A DNA stretch of 11,248 nt from Chloroflexota bacterium (GCA_019247135.1 JAFAPL010000990.1:1-11248), one strand, 5' to 3'; positions 1-7,373 are shown, numbered from the stretch's first letter. The notes: generated by a model not told the origin, from the letters alone. Made by a program: numbers and translations.

Positions 1-758
1 AGCGCGAACACCACGTCCTTCCAGCCGGCGTCGGGCCAGAACGGGACGCCGATCTTGTGGATCACCGCTTCGTAGTGCTGGTGATACGTCTTCTTGTCGA
101 CGGGCACGCCCGGGACGGGTGGCTCGGACACGCCGTGTCGCAGCACCAGGTAGAGATGCAGGCCGAGCAGCGCGAAGATGATCGCTGGGATCATGAACAC
201 GTGGGTGGCGTAGAAGCGCGTCAGGGTCGCACCACCTACCGTCTGGCCGGCGAACAAGATGCCCGTGAGCACGTTACCGATCAGCGGCGCACGCGCTGCC
301 TGAGCGGCGCCGACGACCACGGCCCAGTACGCGTCCTGGTTCCAGCGCAGCAGCTGGCCCGTGAACGCCATGCCGAAGGTGAATACCAGGAGCAGCGTCC
401 CGCTGAGCCAGTTGACCTCGCGCGGATACTTGAACGCGCCTACCAGGAAAACCTGGGCCGCGTGCGCGCATACCAGCAGCACCATCGCCGACGCGCCCCA
501 GAAATGGATGCCTCGCACCAGGCTGCCGAGGATCGCGCCATGGGTGATGAAGTCCAGGCTCTCGTAGGCGTGGTCCGGTGTCGGTACGTAGCTGAACGCC
601 AGCGCCACGCCGGTGATGACTTGCACGGTGAATGCGATCAGCGTGGCGCTGCCGATCGTGTAATCCCAGCCTGTCGGCGGTACCGGGTGTTCCAGCAGCG
701 GTTTCACCGCCTGGGTGAAGCCAACCCGGTCGTCGAGCCAGCACAGGATCCCCTTCAT
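1..758 (-). CDS. qcrB: Cytochrome b of a bc/b6f-type quinol oxidase complex (N-terminal part, runs off the left edge)
   Basis: This is the membrane haem b subunit that oxidises quinol together with the Rieske protein encoded just upstream. I read 252 codons from the ATG at 758 to the window edge without a stop. Four haem-ligand histidines are visible: H85 and H99 in one helix (R82-GIHFWGA context) and H186 and H201 in a later one. Other conserved marks are the PRE-NW stretch at 112-117 and TRFYATH at 180-186. The spacing of 14 residues in the first pair and 15 in the second is the cytochrome b6 pattern; bc1-type proteins have 14 and 14. At the position of the b6 cysteine that binds haem c(i) there is T34 (YTIGS, against YCLGG). 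The tail at 239-252 (PFWPDAGWKD) resembles the start of the subunit IV-like half, so the complete protein is probably a fused full-length cytochrome b. The ATG overlaps the Rieske stop as ATGA. Confidence 0.93.
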   Translation of the reverse strand, partial: MKGILCWLDDRVGFTQAVKPLLEHPVPPTGWDYTIGSATLIAFTVQVITGVALAFSYVPTPDHAYESLDFITHGAILGSLVRGIHFWGASAMVLLVCAHAAQVFLVGAFKYPREVNWLSGTLLLVFTFGMAFTGQLLRWNQDAYWAVVVGAAQAARAPLIGNVLTGILFAGQTVGGATLTRFYATHVFMIPAIIFALLGLHLYLVLRHGVSEPPVPGVPVDKKTYHQHYEAVIHKIGVPFWPDAGWKDVVFA

Positions 759-1270
759 GCCTGTGTGAACGTGAGCGGCCGGGTCTGGATCTGCACCCGG
801 TCGTTTTCGACAATCCGAACGTTGTACTGGATCAGCGGACGCGGTGGCGGCCCACCAGCCACGTTGCCGTCGGAGTAGTACACCCCGCCGTGACAGGGAC
901 ACAGGAACAGCTCTGCGTCGGGGCGCCAGTTCACGGGACAGCCGAGATGGGTGCAGTTCAGACCAAACGCGGTGAACGAGTTGTCACCAGTGCGCCGCAA
1001 CCAGACAGCGGTTTGCGCAGTCTGCCCCGCCCACGGCAGAGGCGATGGCTCATCGAAAGACACCAGGACCGTTGACCCGACGTTGAAGTTCTCGACCAGG
1101 CCGAGATCGCGCCACTCTTGCGGCGCGGGGCGCAGTAGCGGGCTGAGCAGATATGCCAGGATCGGCACGCCGACGACCGCTGCCGCGAGCCCGCTGAGCG
1201 CCAGGCTGATGCGGCTCAGGAAGCGCCGGCGCGAGAGCAGGGCAGGGTCGACGGGCTCACTCGTGTGCAT
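755..1270 (-). CDS. qcrA: Rieske [2Fe-2S] iron-sulphur protein of the quinol:cytochrome c reductase
   Basis: The protein carries the high-potential 2Fe-2S cluster that accepts the first electron from quinol and passes it to the c-type haem. The sequence shows a twin-arginine type N-terminus (SRRRFL, residues 13-18) followed by one hydrophobic anchor at about 21-44. The C-terminal Rieske fold has both cluster-binding boxes: CTHLGC at 106-111 (ligands C106 and H108) and CPCHGG at 124-129 (ligands C124 and H127). C111 and C126 form the usual disulphide. A GPPPRPL proline loop at 140-146 closes the cluster pocket. Length (171 residues) is normal. I chose the ATG at 1270 because GGTGA lies 8 nt upstream. 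A TTG at 1285 would add five residues. The gene overlaps the end of the upstream small membrane-protein gene by 14 bp and its own stop overlaps the cytochrome b start by 4 bp, which implies translational coupling. Confidence 0.95.
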   Translation of the reverse strand: MHTSEPVDPALLSRRRFLSRISLALSGLAAAVVGVPILAYLLSPLLRPAPQEWRDLGLVENFNVGSTVLVSFDEPSPLPWAGQTAQTAVWLRRTGDNSFTAFGLNCTHLGCPVNWRPDAELFLCPCHGGVYYSDGNVAGGPPPRPLIQYNVRIVENDRVQIQTRPLTFTQA

Positions 1271-1430
1271 GTCGCATGTCACCAATCCAGCCGCTCATGC
1301 CCCAGATGAACAGGAAGATGCCAAGGCCGCTCAGGGCAAACGACGTCGCAATGCCGAGCCCGGCGCACGCCAGGCCAGCACCAACCACGAAGGGCCAGAC
1401 GCTTGGCGTGGGCAGATGTTCCTCGTTCAT
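1257..1430 (-). CDS. Small two-helix membrane protein, probable cytochrome c oxidase subunit IV-like
   Basis: This 57-residue protein has two hydrophobic segments, about residues 12-29 and 31-48. A short N-terminal motif (LPTPSVWPF, residues 6-14) is of a kind often seen in small accessory subunits of haem-copper oxidases. It has no redox-ligand motif. The start is the ATG at 1430, whose bases overlap the stop of the subunit I-III gene as ATGA. A start at 1475 would put 45 more bases inside that gene and give an arginine-rich tail with no family resemblance. The position, directly after the oxidase catalytic subunits and before the Rieske gene, argues for a structural or assembly role in the oxidase or in a bc-caa3 supercomplex. 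The exact family is inferred from size, topology and location; I cannot confirm homology. Confidence 0.7.
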   Translation of the reverse strand: MNEEHLPTPSVWPFVVGAGLACAGLGIATSFALSGLGIFLFIWGMSGWIGDMRHAHE

Positions 1431-3661
1431 GCGAACAGTCCCCAGATGTAGACGAGCGAAAAAACCACGACCCATACCGCGTCGACGAAGTGCCAGTAAA
1501 TAGAGACGGTTTGAACCGCGACATGACGTCGTCCGAAACGGTAGTCACCCTTGCGACCGAGGAACCACACGATGCTCAACGCGATCAAGCCGACGAAGAC
1601 GTGCAGTCCATGGAAGCCAGTCAAACTGTAGAAGGCAGTCGTGAACAGGTTGGAGCTGATCGTGATGCCATCTGAGATCAAGCGCAGGTACTCGGTGAGT
1701 TGGCCTACGAGGAAGATCACCCCGAAGAGAATTGTGACTGCCCACCAGGTGAGAAACGCGCGCTGGTTATCGCGGGCGAGCCGACGTTCGGCCATGTAGA
1801 TCGTGGCACTACTTGCGAACAAGAAGATGCTGAAGATCGCCGTGCGGGGTACGTCGAGGTCGTGCGGAGTCGGGCCGGACGGACTGCGGGTGCGGTACAG
1901 CAAGAACGCAACGATGAAGCAGCCGAAGAAGGTCGCCTCTGAAAAGATGAATGCGCCGATGCCGACCAGCGGTGCGTGCCAGCCGCGCGTCGGGTCGGCG
2001 CGACGACGCGGCGCCTGGGCCGGCGCTTGCTCGGTCGGGCCGTGCTGAAGGTCCCACAGCGGCCGTGCGCTGGTGACCGGTGGCAAGGCCACGAAGTTGT
2101 GCGCTGGCGGCGGCGACGTGGTCGCCCACTCGAGTGTCCAGGCGTTCCACGGGTTGTCGCCGCTGACTCGGCCGTGATGCAGTGACTTCCACACGTTCCA
2201 GAGCAAGATGAGCGTCGCGATGCCCATCATGAAGGCGCCGACGGTCTCGACGAAGTTCAGCGCGCCCCAACCCGGGTAGTCGTCATAGGTGTACAGCCAT
2301 CGCGACATGCCCATCAGTCCAAGGATGTGCATCGGGAAAAAGGTCAGATTGAACCCGATGCACGTCAGCCAGAAGTTCCACATGCCAAGCCGCTCGTCCA
2401 GGAGCCGGCCCGTCATCTTGGGGAACCAGTAGTACGCCGCGGCCAGAATCGCGAACAGCGTGCCGCCACCGATCACATAGTGGAAATGCGCCACCAGGAA
2501 GTACGTGTTGTGGGTCGCCCAATCCACCGGCACCGAGGCGAACATCACACCCGTGACGCCGCCCATCGCGAACTGAAAGATCATCGCCAGCGCGTACATC
2601 ATCGGCACCGTCAGCCGAATGCGCCCACCCCACAGCGTCCCGAGCCAGGAAAAGACCTTGATGCCGGTCGGCACCGCGATCGTCATGCTGGCCGCGCCGA
2701 AGAACGCATTCGCGATCTGGCCCATGCCGACCGTGAACATGTGGTGCGCCCAGACCGAGACCGACAGCACCGCGATGGCGGCACCCGAGGCGACAACGAC
2801 CGGATAGCCGAACAACGGCTTGCGACTGAAGACCGGGACGACCTCGGAGATGATGCCGAAGCCTGGCAGTGCCAGGATGTACACCTCGGGATGGCCGAAG
2901 TACCAGAACAGGTGCTCGTAGAGGAGCGGCGTGCCGCCCGCCCCGACATCGAAGAAATGCGAGCCCAGATAGCGGTCGAACATCAGCATCACCTGGGCGG
3001 CGGTGAGCGATGGCAGTGCCGCGAGAATCAGCCAGCCCGTTACGAGCGACATCCAACTGAACACGGGCACGGAAAACCAGCCCATGTTCGATACGCGCAT
3101 CGTGATTACCGTCACGAACAGGTTCAGCCCCGTCGCGATCGTCCCCGCGCTGCTGACCAGTAACCCGAGCGCCCAGTAGTCGGCGTTCGGCTCCATGGTG
3201 TATGGCTTCTCAGTCAGCGGCGCGTAACTGAACCAGCCCGTGTTCGGAGGCGTCCCGACGATGAAGCCGAAGTACAGGATCAGCCCGCCGAACAAGAAGA
3301 GCCAGTAGCTGAATGCATTCAGACGTGGGAACGCCATGTCTTTCGCGCCAATCTGCAGCGGCACGATGTAGTTGGCGAAGCCGAGCAGCACGGGCATGAT
3401 CACGAGGAAGATCATGGTCGTTCCGTGCATCGTGACCAGGACGTTGTACGAATCAGCGGTAATGAAGTTATTGCGCGGTACGGCTAACTGAATCCGCATG
3501 AGCAGCGCTTCGGTACCACCGACAACAAAAAAGGCGAGGCTCGTGAGGATGTACAGCAGGCCAATGTCTTTGTGATCTACCGTCGTAACCCAGCGCAGTA
3601 ATCCGGTGGGTCGATAGGGCTCTACATGTGGCGCAGGAACGGGCGCGGCAACGGTTGCCAT
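1427..3661 (-). CDS. ctaD: Cytochrome c oxidase, fused subunit I-III (A1-type haem-copper oxidase)
   Basis: This 744-residue protein is the oxygen-reducing, proton-pumping core of a caa3-type oxidase with subunit III fused to its C-terminus. Subunit I occupies about 1-540. It contains the low-spin haem ligands H79 and H394, the high-spin haem ligand H392, and the CuB ligands H257, H306 and H307. Y261 is in place for the His-Tyr crosslink. The D-channel residues N97, D108, N115 and E259 (GHPEVY) and the K-channel residues K335 and T332 are present, which puts it in the A1 class. A Pro/Ala/Arg-rich linker at about 515-557 leads to subunit III (558-744), which has five predicted helices, FIFSEATFF at 571-579, TGFHGLH at 681-687 and YWHFVD at 722-727. 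Fused I-III subunits are known from Thermus caa3 oxidase. The start is 7 bp past the subunit II stop. The end overlaps the next small gene by 4 bp. Confidence 0.97.
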   Translation of the reverse strand: MATVAAPVPAPHVEPYRPTGLLRWVTTVDHKDIGLLYILTSLAFFVVGGTEALLMRIQLAVPRNNFITADSYNVLVTMHGTTMIFLVIMPVLLGFANYIVPLQIGAKDMAFPRLNAFSYWLFLFGGLILYFGFIVGTPPNTGWFSYAPLTEKPYTMEPNADYWALGLLVSSAGTIATGLNLFVTVITMRVSNMGWFSVPVFSWMSLVTGWLILAALPSLTAAQVMLMFDRYLGSHFFDVGAGGTPLLYEHLFWYFGHPEVYILALPGFGIISEVVPVFSRKPLFGYPVVVASGAAIAVLSVSVWAHHMFTVGMGQIANAFFGAASMTIAVPTGIKVFSWLGTLWGGRIRLTVPMMYALAMIFQFAMGGVTGVMFASVPVDWATHNTYFLVAHFHYVIGGGTLFAILAAAYYWFPKMTGRLLDERLGMWNFWLTCIGFNLTFFPMHILGLMGMSRWLYTYDDYPGWGALNFVETVGAFMMGIATLILLWNVWKSLHHGRVSGDNPWNAWTLEWATTSPPPAHNFVALPPVTSARPLWDLQHGPTEQAPAQAPRRRADPTRGWHAPLVGIGAFIFSEATFFGCFIVAFLLYRTRSPSGPTPHDLDVPRTAIFSIFLFASSATIYMAERRLARDNQRAFLTWWAVTILFGVIFLVGQLTEYLRLISDGITISSNLFTTAFYSLTGFHGLHVFVGLIALSIVWFLGRKGDYRFGRRHVAVQTVSIYWHFVDAVWVVVFSLVYIWGLFA

Positions 3662-3668
3662 GGTGCGC

Positions 3669-4583
3669 TCAGCGCAAACTTTCGAGATAGTCGGCCAGTG
3701 CGCTCAGGTCCGAGTCACTCAGGCTCTGGAAGGACGGCATCAAGACTCCCGGTTTGATCGCCTGTGGATCACGTATCCATCTGATGAGGTTGTCACGCGT
3801 GTTGTCCATGACGCCGGCGCCTAGCGTTGTGCGACTTCCCATGTGCGTCAGATCGGGTCCCACGTTGGCCATCGCGGATACACCGCGAATCGTGTGGCAG
3901 TTGACACAGGTGTTGTTGCGGTAGACCTGCTCACCCGGCGCGTTCGACGAAGTTGCGTTCTGAGCCTGTTGTTGCGCCCACGCCTGAAATTGGTCCTGCG
4001 GATCGGCGGTCACCCGCGCGCGCATCCAGGCGTGCTGCGCGCCACAGAGCTGATTGCATGCGCCGACGTAGGTGCCCGCCCGTTCGACCTCGACTTGCAA
4101 CAGGTTGGTCTGCCCTGGCACGAGATCGCGCATGTAGACGAAGTGGGGCACCCAGAAGCTGTGCACGACGTCCGCGGATTCGAGGTCGATGGCCAGATTG
4201 GTGCCCTGAGGAACGTGCAGTTCGTTGGCGGTGATCACCTGGAGGTCGGGGTACTGATATTCCCACCAGAACTGGTGGCCAATGATCGTCAGCCGCTGAC
4301 TGTTCGGGCTCGGCGCCTCGACGTACCGCATCGTGCCGACCACGAGGACGAAGACCACCATCAGAAGCACGACAGGTGTGATCGTCCAGATCGTCTCTAA
4401 CCGCGTGTTGCCGTGGATCTGGCGCGGTTCGGCGCTGTCGCCTGGGCGCGCGCGGAAGCGGGCTAACGCGAGGAACATCCACCCGCCGACCAGCGCCAGC
4501 AGCAGCGCAGACACGATGAGCTCGAACACAAACAGGTTCGTGATCGGCAGGCCCTGGCGAGTGACGGGATCGAAAACGTCCAT
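3669..4583 (-). CDS. ctaC: Cytochrome c oxidase subunit II with C-terminal cytochrome c domain (caa3 type)
   Basis: Subunit II takes electrons into the oxidase through the binuclear CuA centre. Two N-terminal helices lie at about 17-41 and 67-86, followed by the cupredoxin domain. The CuA ligands are visible: H141, C176, C180, H184 and M187 in a C-x3-C-x3-H-x2-M array. The loop reads CNQLC, with Q where many homologues have E (that residue donates only a backbone carbonyl to CuA). After a Gln/Asn-rich hinge (about 203-217) comes a class I cytochrome c domain with CVNCH at 226-230 and the likely sixth ligand M282 (MPSF). The tethered cytochrome makes this a caa3 enzyme that can receive electrons directly from a bc complex. 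I chose the ATG at 4583 (304 residues). An in-frame GTG at 4622 would add 13 residues and lies in the hairpin of the preceding gap. Neither start has a clear Shine-Dalgarno sequence. Confidence 0.96.
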   Translation of the reverse strand: MDVFDPVTRQGLPITNLFVFELIVSALLLALVGGWMFLALARFRARPGDSAEPRQIHGNTRLETIWTITPVVLLMVVFVLVVGTMRYVEAPSPNSQRLTIIGHQFWWEYQYPDLQVITANELHVPQGTNLAIDLESADVVHSFWVPHFVYMRDLVPGQTNLLQVEVERAGTYVGACNQLCGAQHAWMRARVTADPQDQFQAWAQQQAQNATSSNAPGEQVYRNNTCVNCHTIRGVSAMANVGPDLTHMGSRTTLGAGVMDNTRDNLIRWIRDPQAIKPGVLMPSFQSLSDSDLSALADYLESLR

Positions 4584-4613
4584 GCGTCGAGAGGGGGGCC
4601 TACCAACAGTGTA

Positions 4614-4647
4614 GCTGTGCACCCGCGGCGTGCGCGGTGCACACAGC
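4614..4647 (-). other. Imperfect hairpin between the SDR gene and the subunit II gene
   Basis: The 69 bp gap holds an inverted repeat: GCTGTGCACC at 4614-4623 pairs with GGTGCACACAGC at 4636-4647, with a 12-nt loop and a 2-nt bulge. On the minus strand it follows the SDR stop almost at once. No T-tract follows, so it is not a classical intrinsic terminator. Just downstream on the minus strand TACACT (4613-4608) fits the loose TANNNT form of a -10 element, but I see no matching -35. The site could separate the dehydrogenase genes from the respiratory operon or act as an operator. Both readings are inference. Confidence 0.3.
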
Positions 4648-4652
4648 CGCGG

Positions 4653-5411
4653 TCAGAGCGCCCCGGTCTGCTTGCTGAGGCCGCCGTCGATGACCACAGT
4701 CGTGCCCGTGATATATGACGCGGCGTCGCTGGCCAGGAACGCCACGAGCGCGGCGACCTCTTCCGGCGTGCCAATCCGATGCATCGGAATCTCTCGCTCG
4801 AGCGCCAGCTTCTTCTCTGGGTCCTGCAACGTCGCCGTGTTGATCGGTGTGGCGATCGCACCAGGCGCGACGTTGACGATGTTGATCCCGTACGGCGCCA
4901 ACTCGAGCGCCAGGTCGCGGCACAGCATGCGCAGTCCGCCCTTGGACGCGCAGTAATCGACGTAGCCCGGGAACGGCAAATCCTCGTGTACGGACGAGAT
5001 GTTGATGATCGTGCCGCGGGCCTTCCTCCGAACGATGTCGCGCGCGACCGCCTGGGCGCACAGGAACGGCCCTTTCAGGTTGACGCCGAGGATGCGCTCC
5101 CAGTCCGCTTCGGACTTCTCGAGAAATGGCGCGCTATGCTCGATGCCCGCGTTGTTCACCAGCACGTCGACACGTCCGAAACGATCCACGGCAGTCGCGA
5201 CCATGCGCACCACGTCCTCGCTTTTCGAAACGTCCGCCTCGACGGCGATTGCCTGCGATATCTGCCGCGCCGCGGCCTCGGCCGGCTCACTCGGCCCGAT
5301 GTAGTTCACCACTACACTGGCGCCCTGTCGGCCAAGCTCGAGGGCAATGGACTCGCCGATGCCGGTCGAGGCGCCAGTCACCAGCGCCACTTTGTTCGAA
5401 AGTGCGTTCAC
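4653..5411 (-). CDS. Short-chain dehydrogenase/reductase, glucose 1-dehydrogenase-like
   Basis: This is a classical SDR oxidoreductase using NAD(P)H, 252 residues long. The Rossmann dinucleotide motif TGASTGIG is at 12-19, D60-V61 contacts adenine, NNAG is at 86-89, and the catalytic tetrad is N111, S140, Y153 and K157 (YCASK). PG at 183-184 follows. The stretch [14 protein letters not shown] (140-153) is characteristic of the glucose 1-dehydrogenase subgroup of SDRs, though substrate cannot be fixed from sequence. The segment after the second strand (about 44-55) is several residues shorter than in typical members. The start is a GTG at 5411, supported by GGAG 9 nt upstream. The gene lies 66 bp after the thiamine-diphosphate enzyme and 69 bp before oxidase subunit II, all on the same strand. 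A shared transcript is possible. Confidence 0.9.
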   Translation of the reverse strand: MNALSNKVALVTGASTGIGESIALELGRQGASVVVNYIGPSEPAEAAARQISQAIAVEADVSKSEDVVRMVATAVDRFGRVDVLVNNAGIEHSAPFLEKSEADWERILGVNLKGPFLCAQAVARDIVRRKARGTIINISSVHEDLPFPGYVDYCASKGGLRMLCRDLALELAPYGINIVNVAPGAIATPINTATLQDPEKKLALEREIPMHRIGTPEEVAALVAFLASDAASYITGTTVVIDGGLSKQTGAL

Positions 5412-5420
5412 TGGATAGTG

Positions 5421-5424
5421 CTCC
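5421..5424 (-). promoter_or_regulatory. Shine-Dalgarno site of the SDR gene
   Basis: GGAG (minus strand, within CCGGAG) lies 9 nt before the GTG at 5411. It is one of the few clear ribosome binding sites in the window and decides the GTG start. Confidence 0.55.
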
Positions 5425-5448
5425 GGCTAACCCTCGTTCGAAGGGACG

Positions 5449-5464
5449 GCTGGCGTGCGCCAGC
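5449..5464 (-). other. Short perfect hairpin between the TPP enzyme and SDR genes
   Basis: GCTGGC at 5449-5454 and GCCAGC at 5459-5464 form a 6-bp perfect stem with a 4-nt loop in the 66 bp intercistronic gap. A second small stem (CCCT at 5431-5434 with AGGG at 5442-5445) follows on the minus strand. There is no U-tract, so a role in mRNA processing or 3'-end protection is more likely than intrinsic termination. This is weak evidence only. Confidence 0.3.
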
Positions 5465-5477
5465 GCGCCCCTCACGC

Positions 5478-7226
5478 CTAGACGAGTTCGCGTACTCGGT
5501 CGCCGAGCGCGGTGAGTGCGATCTTCTCGCGGTTCGGCTCACCGCGGACGAGTGATTCGGCGAACTTCATCGCCTGGTCACGCGTGATCTTCGGCGGCAT
5601 GGGTGGTTCGAGCGGATCCACCACGGCTTCCACGACGACCGGGCCCGGCGTCGCAAGCGCCTGATCCAGGATGCGTCCACAATCCGCCGGGTCTTCGATG
5701 CAGAACCCAGTCGCACCGCACGCTTGGGCGAATTTGGCGAAGTCAATCGGCTGCAGCTCGACCCCGAACTCGGGATTGCCGAGAAAGACCATTTGCTCCC
5801 ACTTGATCTGGCCCAACACGTTGTTCTTGATCACCACCACTTTGACGGGCAGCCTGTACTTCACGCACGTGGCGAGTTCGGCCATGAGCATCGAAAAGCC
5901 GCCATCGCCGACGAATGCCACGCTCTGCCGATCGGGATACGCCAGCTGAGCCCCAATCGCGTAGGGGAAGCCGTTGGCCATCGTGGCCAGGTTGCCGCTC
6001 AAAGTGAACGATTGTCCCCGTCGCACTTTGATCAGGCGGGCCGCCCACGTCGCGATCGTGCCACTGTCCGAGAAGATCATTGCGTTGTCAGCCAGCCGTT
6101 TGCCCAGCTCCCACGCGACCACCTGCGGTCGCATCGGCTTGTCTGTGCGTGTGCCGCGCTCCTCCATCTGCTCCCACCAGTCGCGCATGCCCGACTGGGC
6201 CTTTTCCAGGAACGAGCGATCCTCGTTGCGACGAAGCATTGGCAACAGCGCGGCCAGTGTCGCCCGGCTGTCGCCAACCAGGCCAACGTCGACGGCATAG
6301 CGGAGCCCAATACGCATCGGGTCGATATCAATCTGGACGGCGCGCGCCTTGCCTGGCTGCGGGAGGTACTCGATGTACGGGAACGACGTGCCGACCATGA
6401 GCATCACGTCGCAGTTTTCGATTGCTTCCTGCGACGGCGCCGTACCGAGCAGGCCGATACCACCCGTTGTGTAAGGACTGTCGTCAGGAACCGCGCCCTT
6501 GCCGAGCAACGGCTTGACGATCGGTGCACCGAGCACTTCGGCAGCTTGCTCCAGCTCCGGACCTGCATGCAGAGCACCCTGACCAGCGAGGATCACGATC
6601 TTCTTGCCGCTGTTGAGCACGTCGGCCGCCTGTTGCAAGCCGCGTGGATCGGGAACGCCCCCGCTACGGCTGCCCACATCTGAGGTGTGGTTGGGCTTGT
6701 TGCGCTTCGAGCGCGAGTCGCCCTCTTCCTCTTGAATGTCCGTCGGGATCGTGAGGTGCGACACGCCGTGGTAGCCCAGGGCCGTTCGAATCGCCAGGTC
6801 CAGGCTGTTTTCCATATGGGCCTTGCCCATGACGCGGTTGTTGTAGACGGCGACGTCCATGTAGAGCTTGTCCAGCTCGACGTCCTGCTGGGTATGCGTG
6901 TGGATGAGGTCGTGGAAGGCCATCCCTGTAATGGCCAGGACAGGGACTCCATCGAGTTTGGCGTCGTACAGCCCATTCAATAGATGGATGCCACCTGGAC
7001 CGGACGTGGCAAGGCACACCCCGAGTCGACCCGTTACCTTGGCGTAGCCACAGGCCATGAACGCTGCCGCTTCTTCATGCCGCACCTGAATGAAGCGGAT
7101 CTTGTCTTGATGTGTGCGGAGCGCTTCCATCACGCCGTTGATGCCGTCACCGGGGATACCAAACACGGTGTCGACACCCCAGTCGATCAAGCGCTCAACG
7201 AGGACGTCCGAGGTAGTGTCAGCCAT
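5478..7226 (-). CDS. Thiamine-diphosphate enzyme, pyruvate oxidase / pyruvate dehydrogenase (quinone)-like
   Basis: This 582-residue protein is a full-length member of the acetolactate synthase/pyruvate oxidase superfamily. The N-terminal pyrimidine-binding domain (about 1-170) has the catalytic glutamate in VRHEEAAAF (E51 or E52) and TSGPGGIHLLNGL (74-86). The central domain (about 195-330) is of the type that binds FAD or ADP. The C-terminal domain has the TPP/Mg motif starting at GDGG (440-443) and ending at NN (468-469). The closest functional models are E. coli PoxB, which oxidises pyruvate to acetate and CO2 and feeds electrons to quinone, and related uncharacterised TPP-requiring proteins. 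Acetolactate synthase or another 2-oxoacid decarboxylase cannot be excluded. The ATG at 7226 starts the homologous region; the reading frame stays open far upstream to 8654, but that is antisense to obgE. Co-direction with a terminal oxidase operon fits a quinone-reducing role. Confidence 0.88.
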   Translation of the reverse strand: MADTTSDVLVERLIDWGVDTVFGIPGDGINGVMEALRTHQDKIRFIQVRHEEAAAFMACGYAKVTGRLGVCLATSGPGGIHLLNGLYDAKLDGVPVLAITGMAFHDLIHTHTQQDVELDKLYMDVAVYNNRVMGKAHMENSLDLAIRTALGYHGVSHLTIPTDIQEEEGDSRSKRNKPNHTSDVGSRSGGVPDPRGLQQAADVLNSGKKIVILAGQGALHAGPELEQAAEVLGAPIVKPLLGKGAVPDDSPYTTGGIGLLGTAPSQEAIENCDVMLMVGTSFPYIEYLPQPGKARAVQIDIDPMRIGLRYAVDVGLVGDSRATLAALLPMLRRNEDRSFLEKAQSGMRDWWEQMEERGTRTDKPMRPQVVAWELGKRLADNAMIFSDSGTIATWAARLIKVRRGQSFTLSGNLATMANGFPYAIGAQLAYPDRQSVAFVGDGGFSMLMAELATCVKYRLPVKVVVIKNNVLGQIKWEQMVFLGNPEFGVELQPIDFAKFAQACGATGFCIEDPADCGRILDQALATPGPVVVEAVVDPLEPPMPPKITRDQAMKFAESLVRGEPNREKIALTALGDRVRELV

Positions 7227-7235
7227 GCCCTGTCT

Positions 7236-7254
7236 GCGGCAAGAGTGATGCCGC
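7236..7254 (-). other. Hairpin in the 5' leader of the TPP enzyme gene
   Basis: GCGGCA (7236-7241) and TGCCGC (7249-7254) form a perfect 6-bp stem with a 7-nt loop. It ends 9 nt before the ATG at 7226 on the minus strand, so it would sit where a ribosome binding site is expected. The only candidate Shine-Dalgarno (AGGG) abuts the start codon. A role in limiting translation is inference. Confidence 0.3.
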
Positions 7255-7373
7255 GTCGCGCACACGACGTCCGTCCAGAAAAGAGTTTTCTTTCTTAGAG
7301 GAATTCGTCGTAGTCTCCGGTCGGCCGGACAACTGACCCGCTGTTCAACGTGAGGCGAGTTACAGCAGCAGCG

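Noticed and set aside
57..878. 273-codon plus-strand ORF
   Set aside because: It is antisense to cytochrome b and Rieske, is rich in Arg, His and Gln, and has no motif. It is a shadow of high-GC coding.
2327..3163. 278-codon plus-strand ORF
   Set aside because: It is antisense to the highly conserved oxidase subunit I; the composition is that of a reverse-strand shadow.
4614..4647. Rho-independent terminator
   Set aside because: The stem is bulged and no T-tract follows on the minus strand.
4779..5555. 258-codon plus-strand ORF
   Set aside because: It is antisense to the SDR gene and crosses two minus-strand gene boundaries; His/Arg-rich shadow.
5724..6683. 319-codon plus-strand ORF
   Set aside because: It is antisense to the TPP enzyme, whose family motifs are intact. 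No independent coding support.
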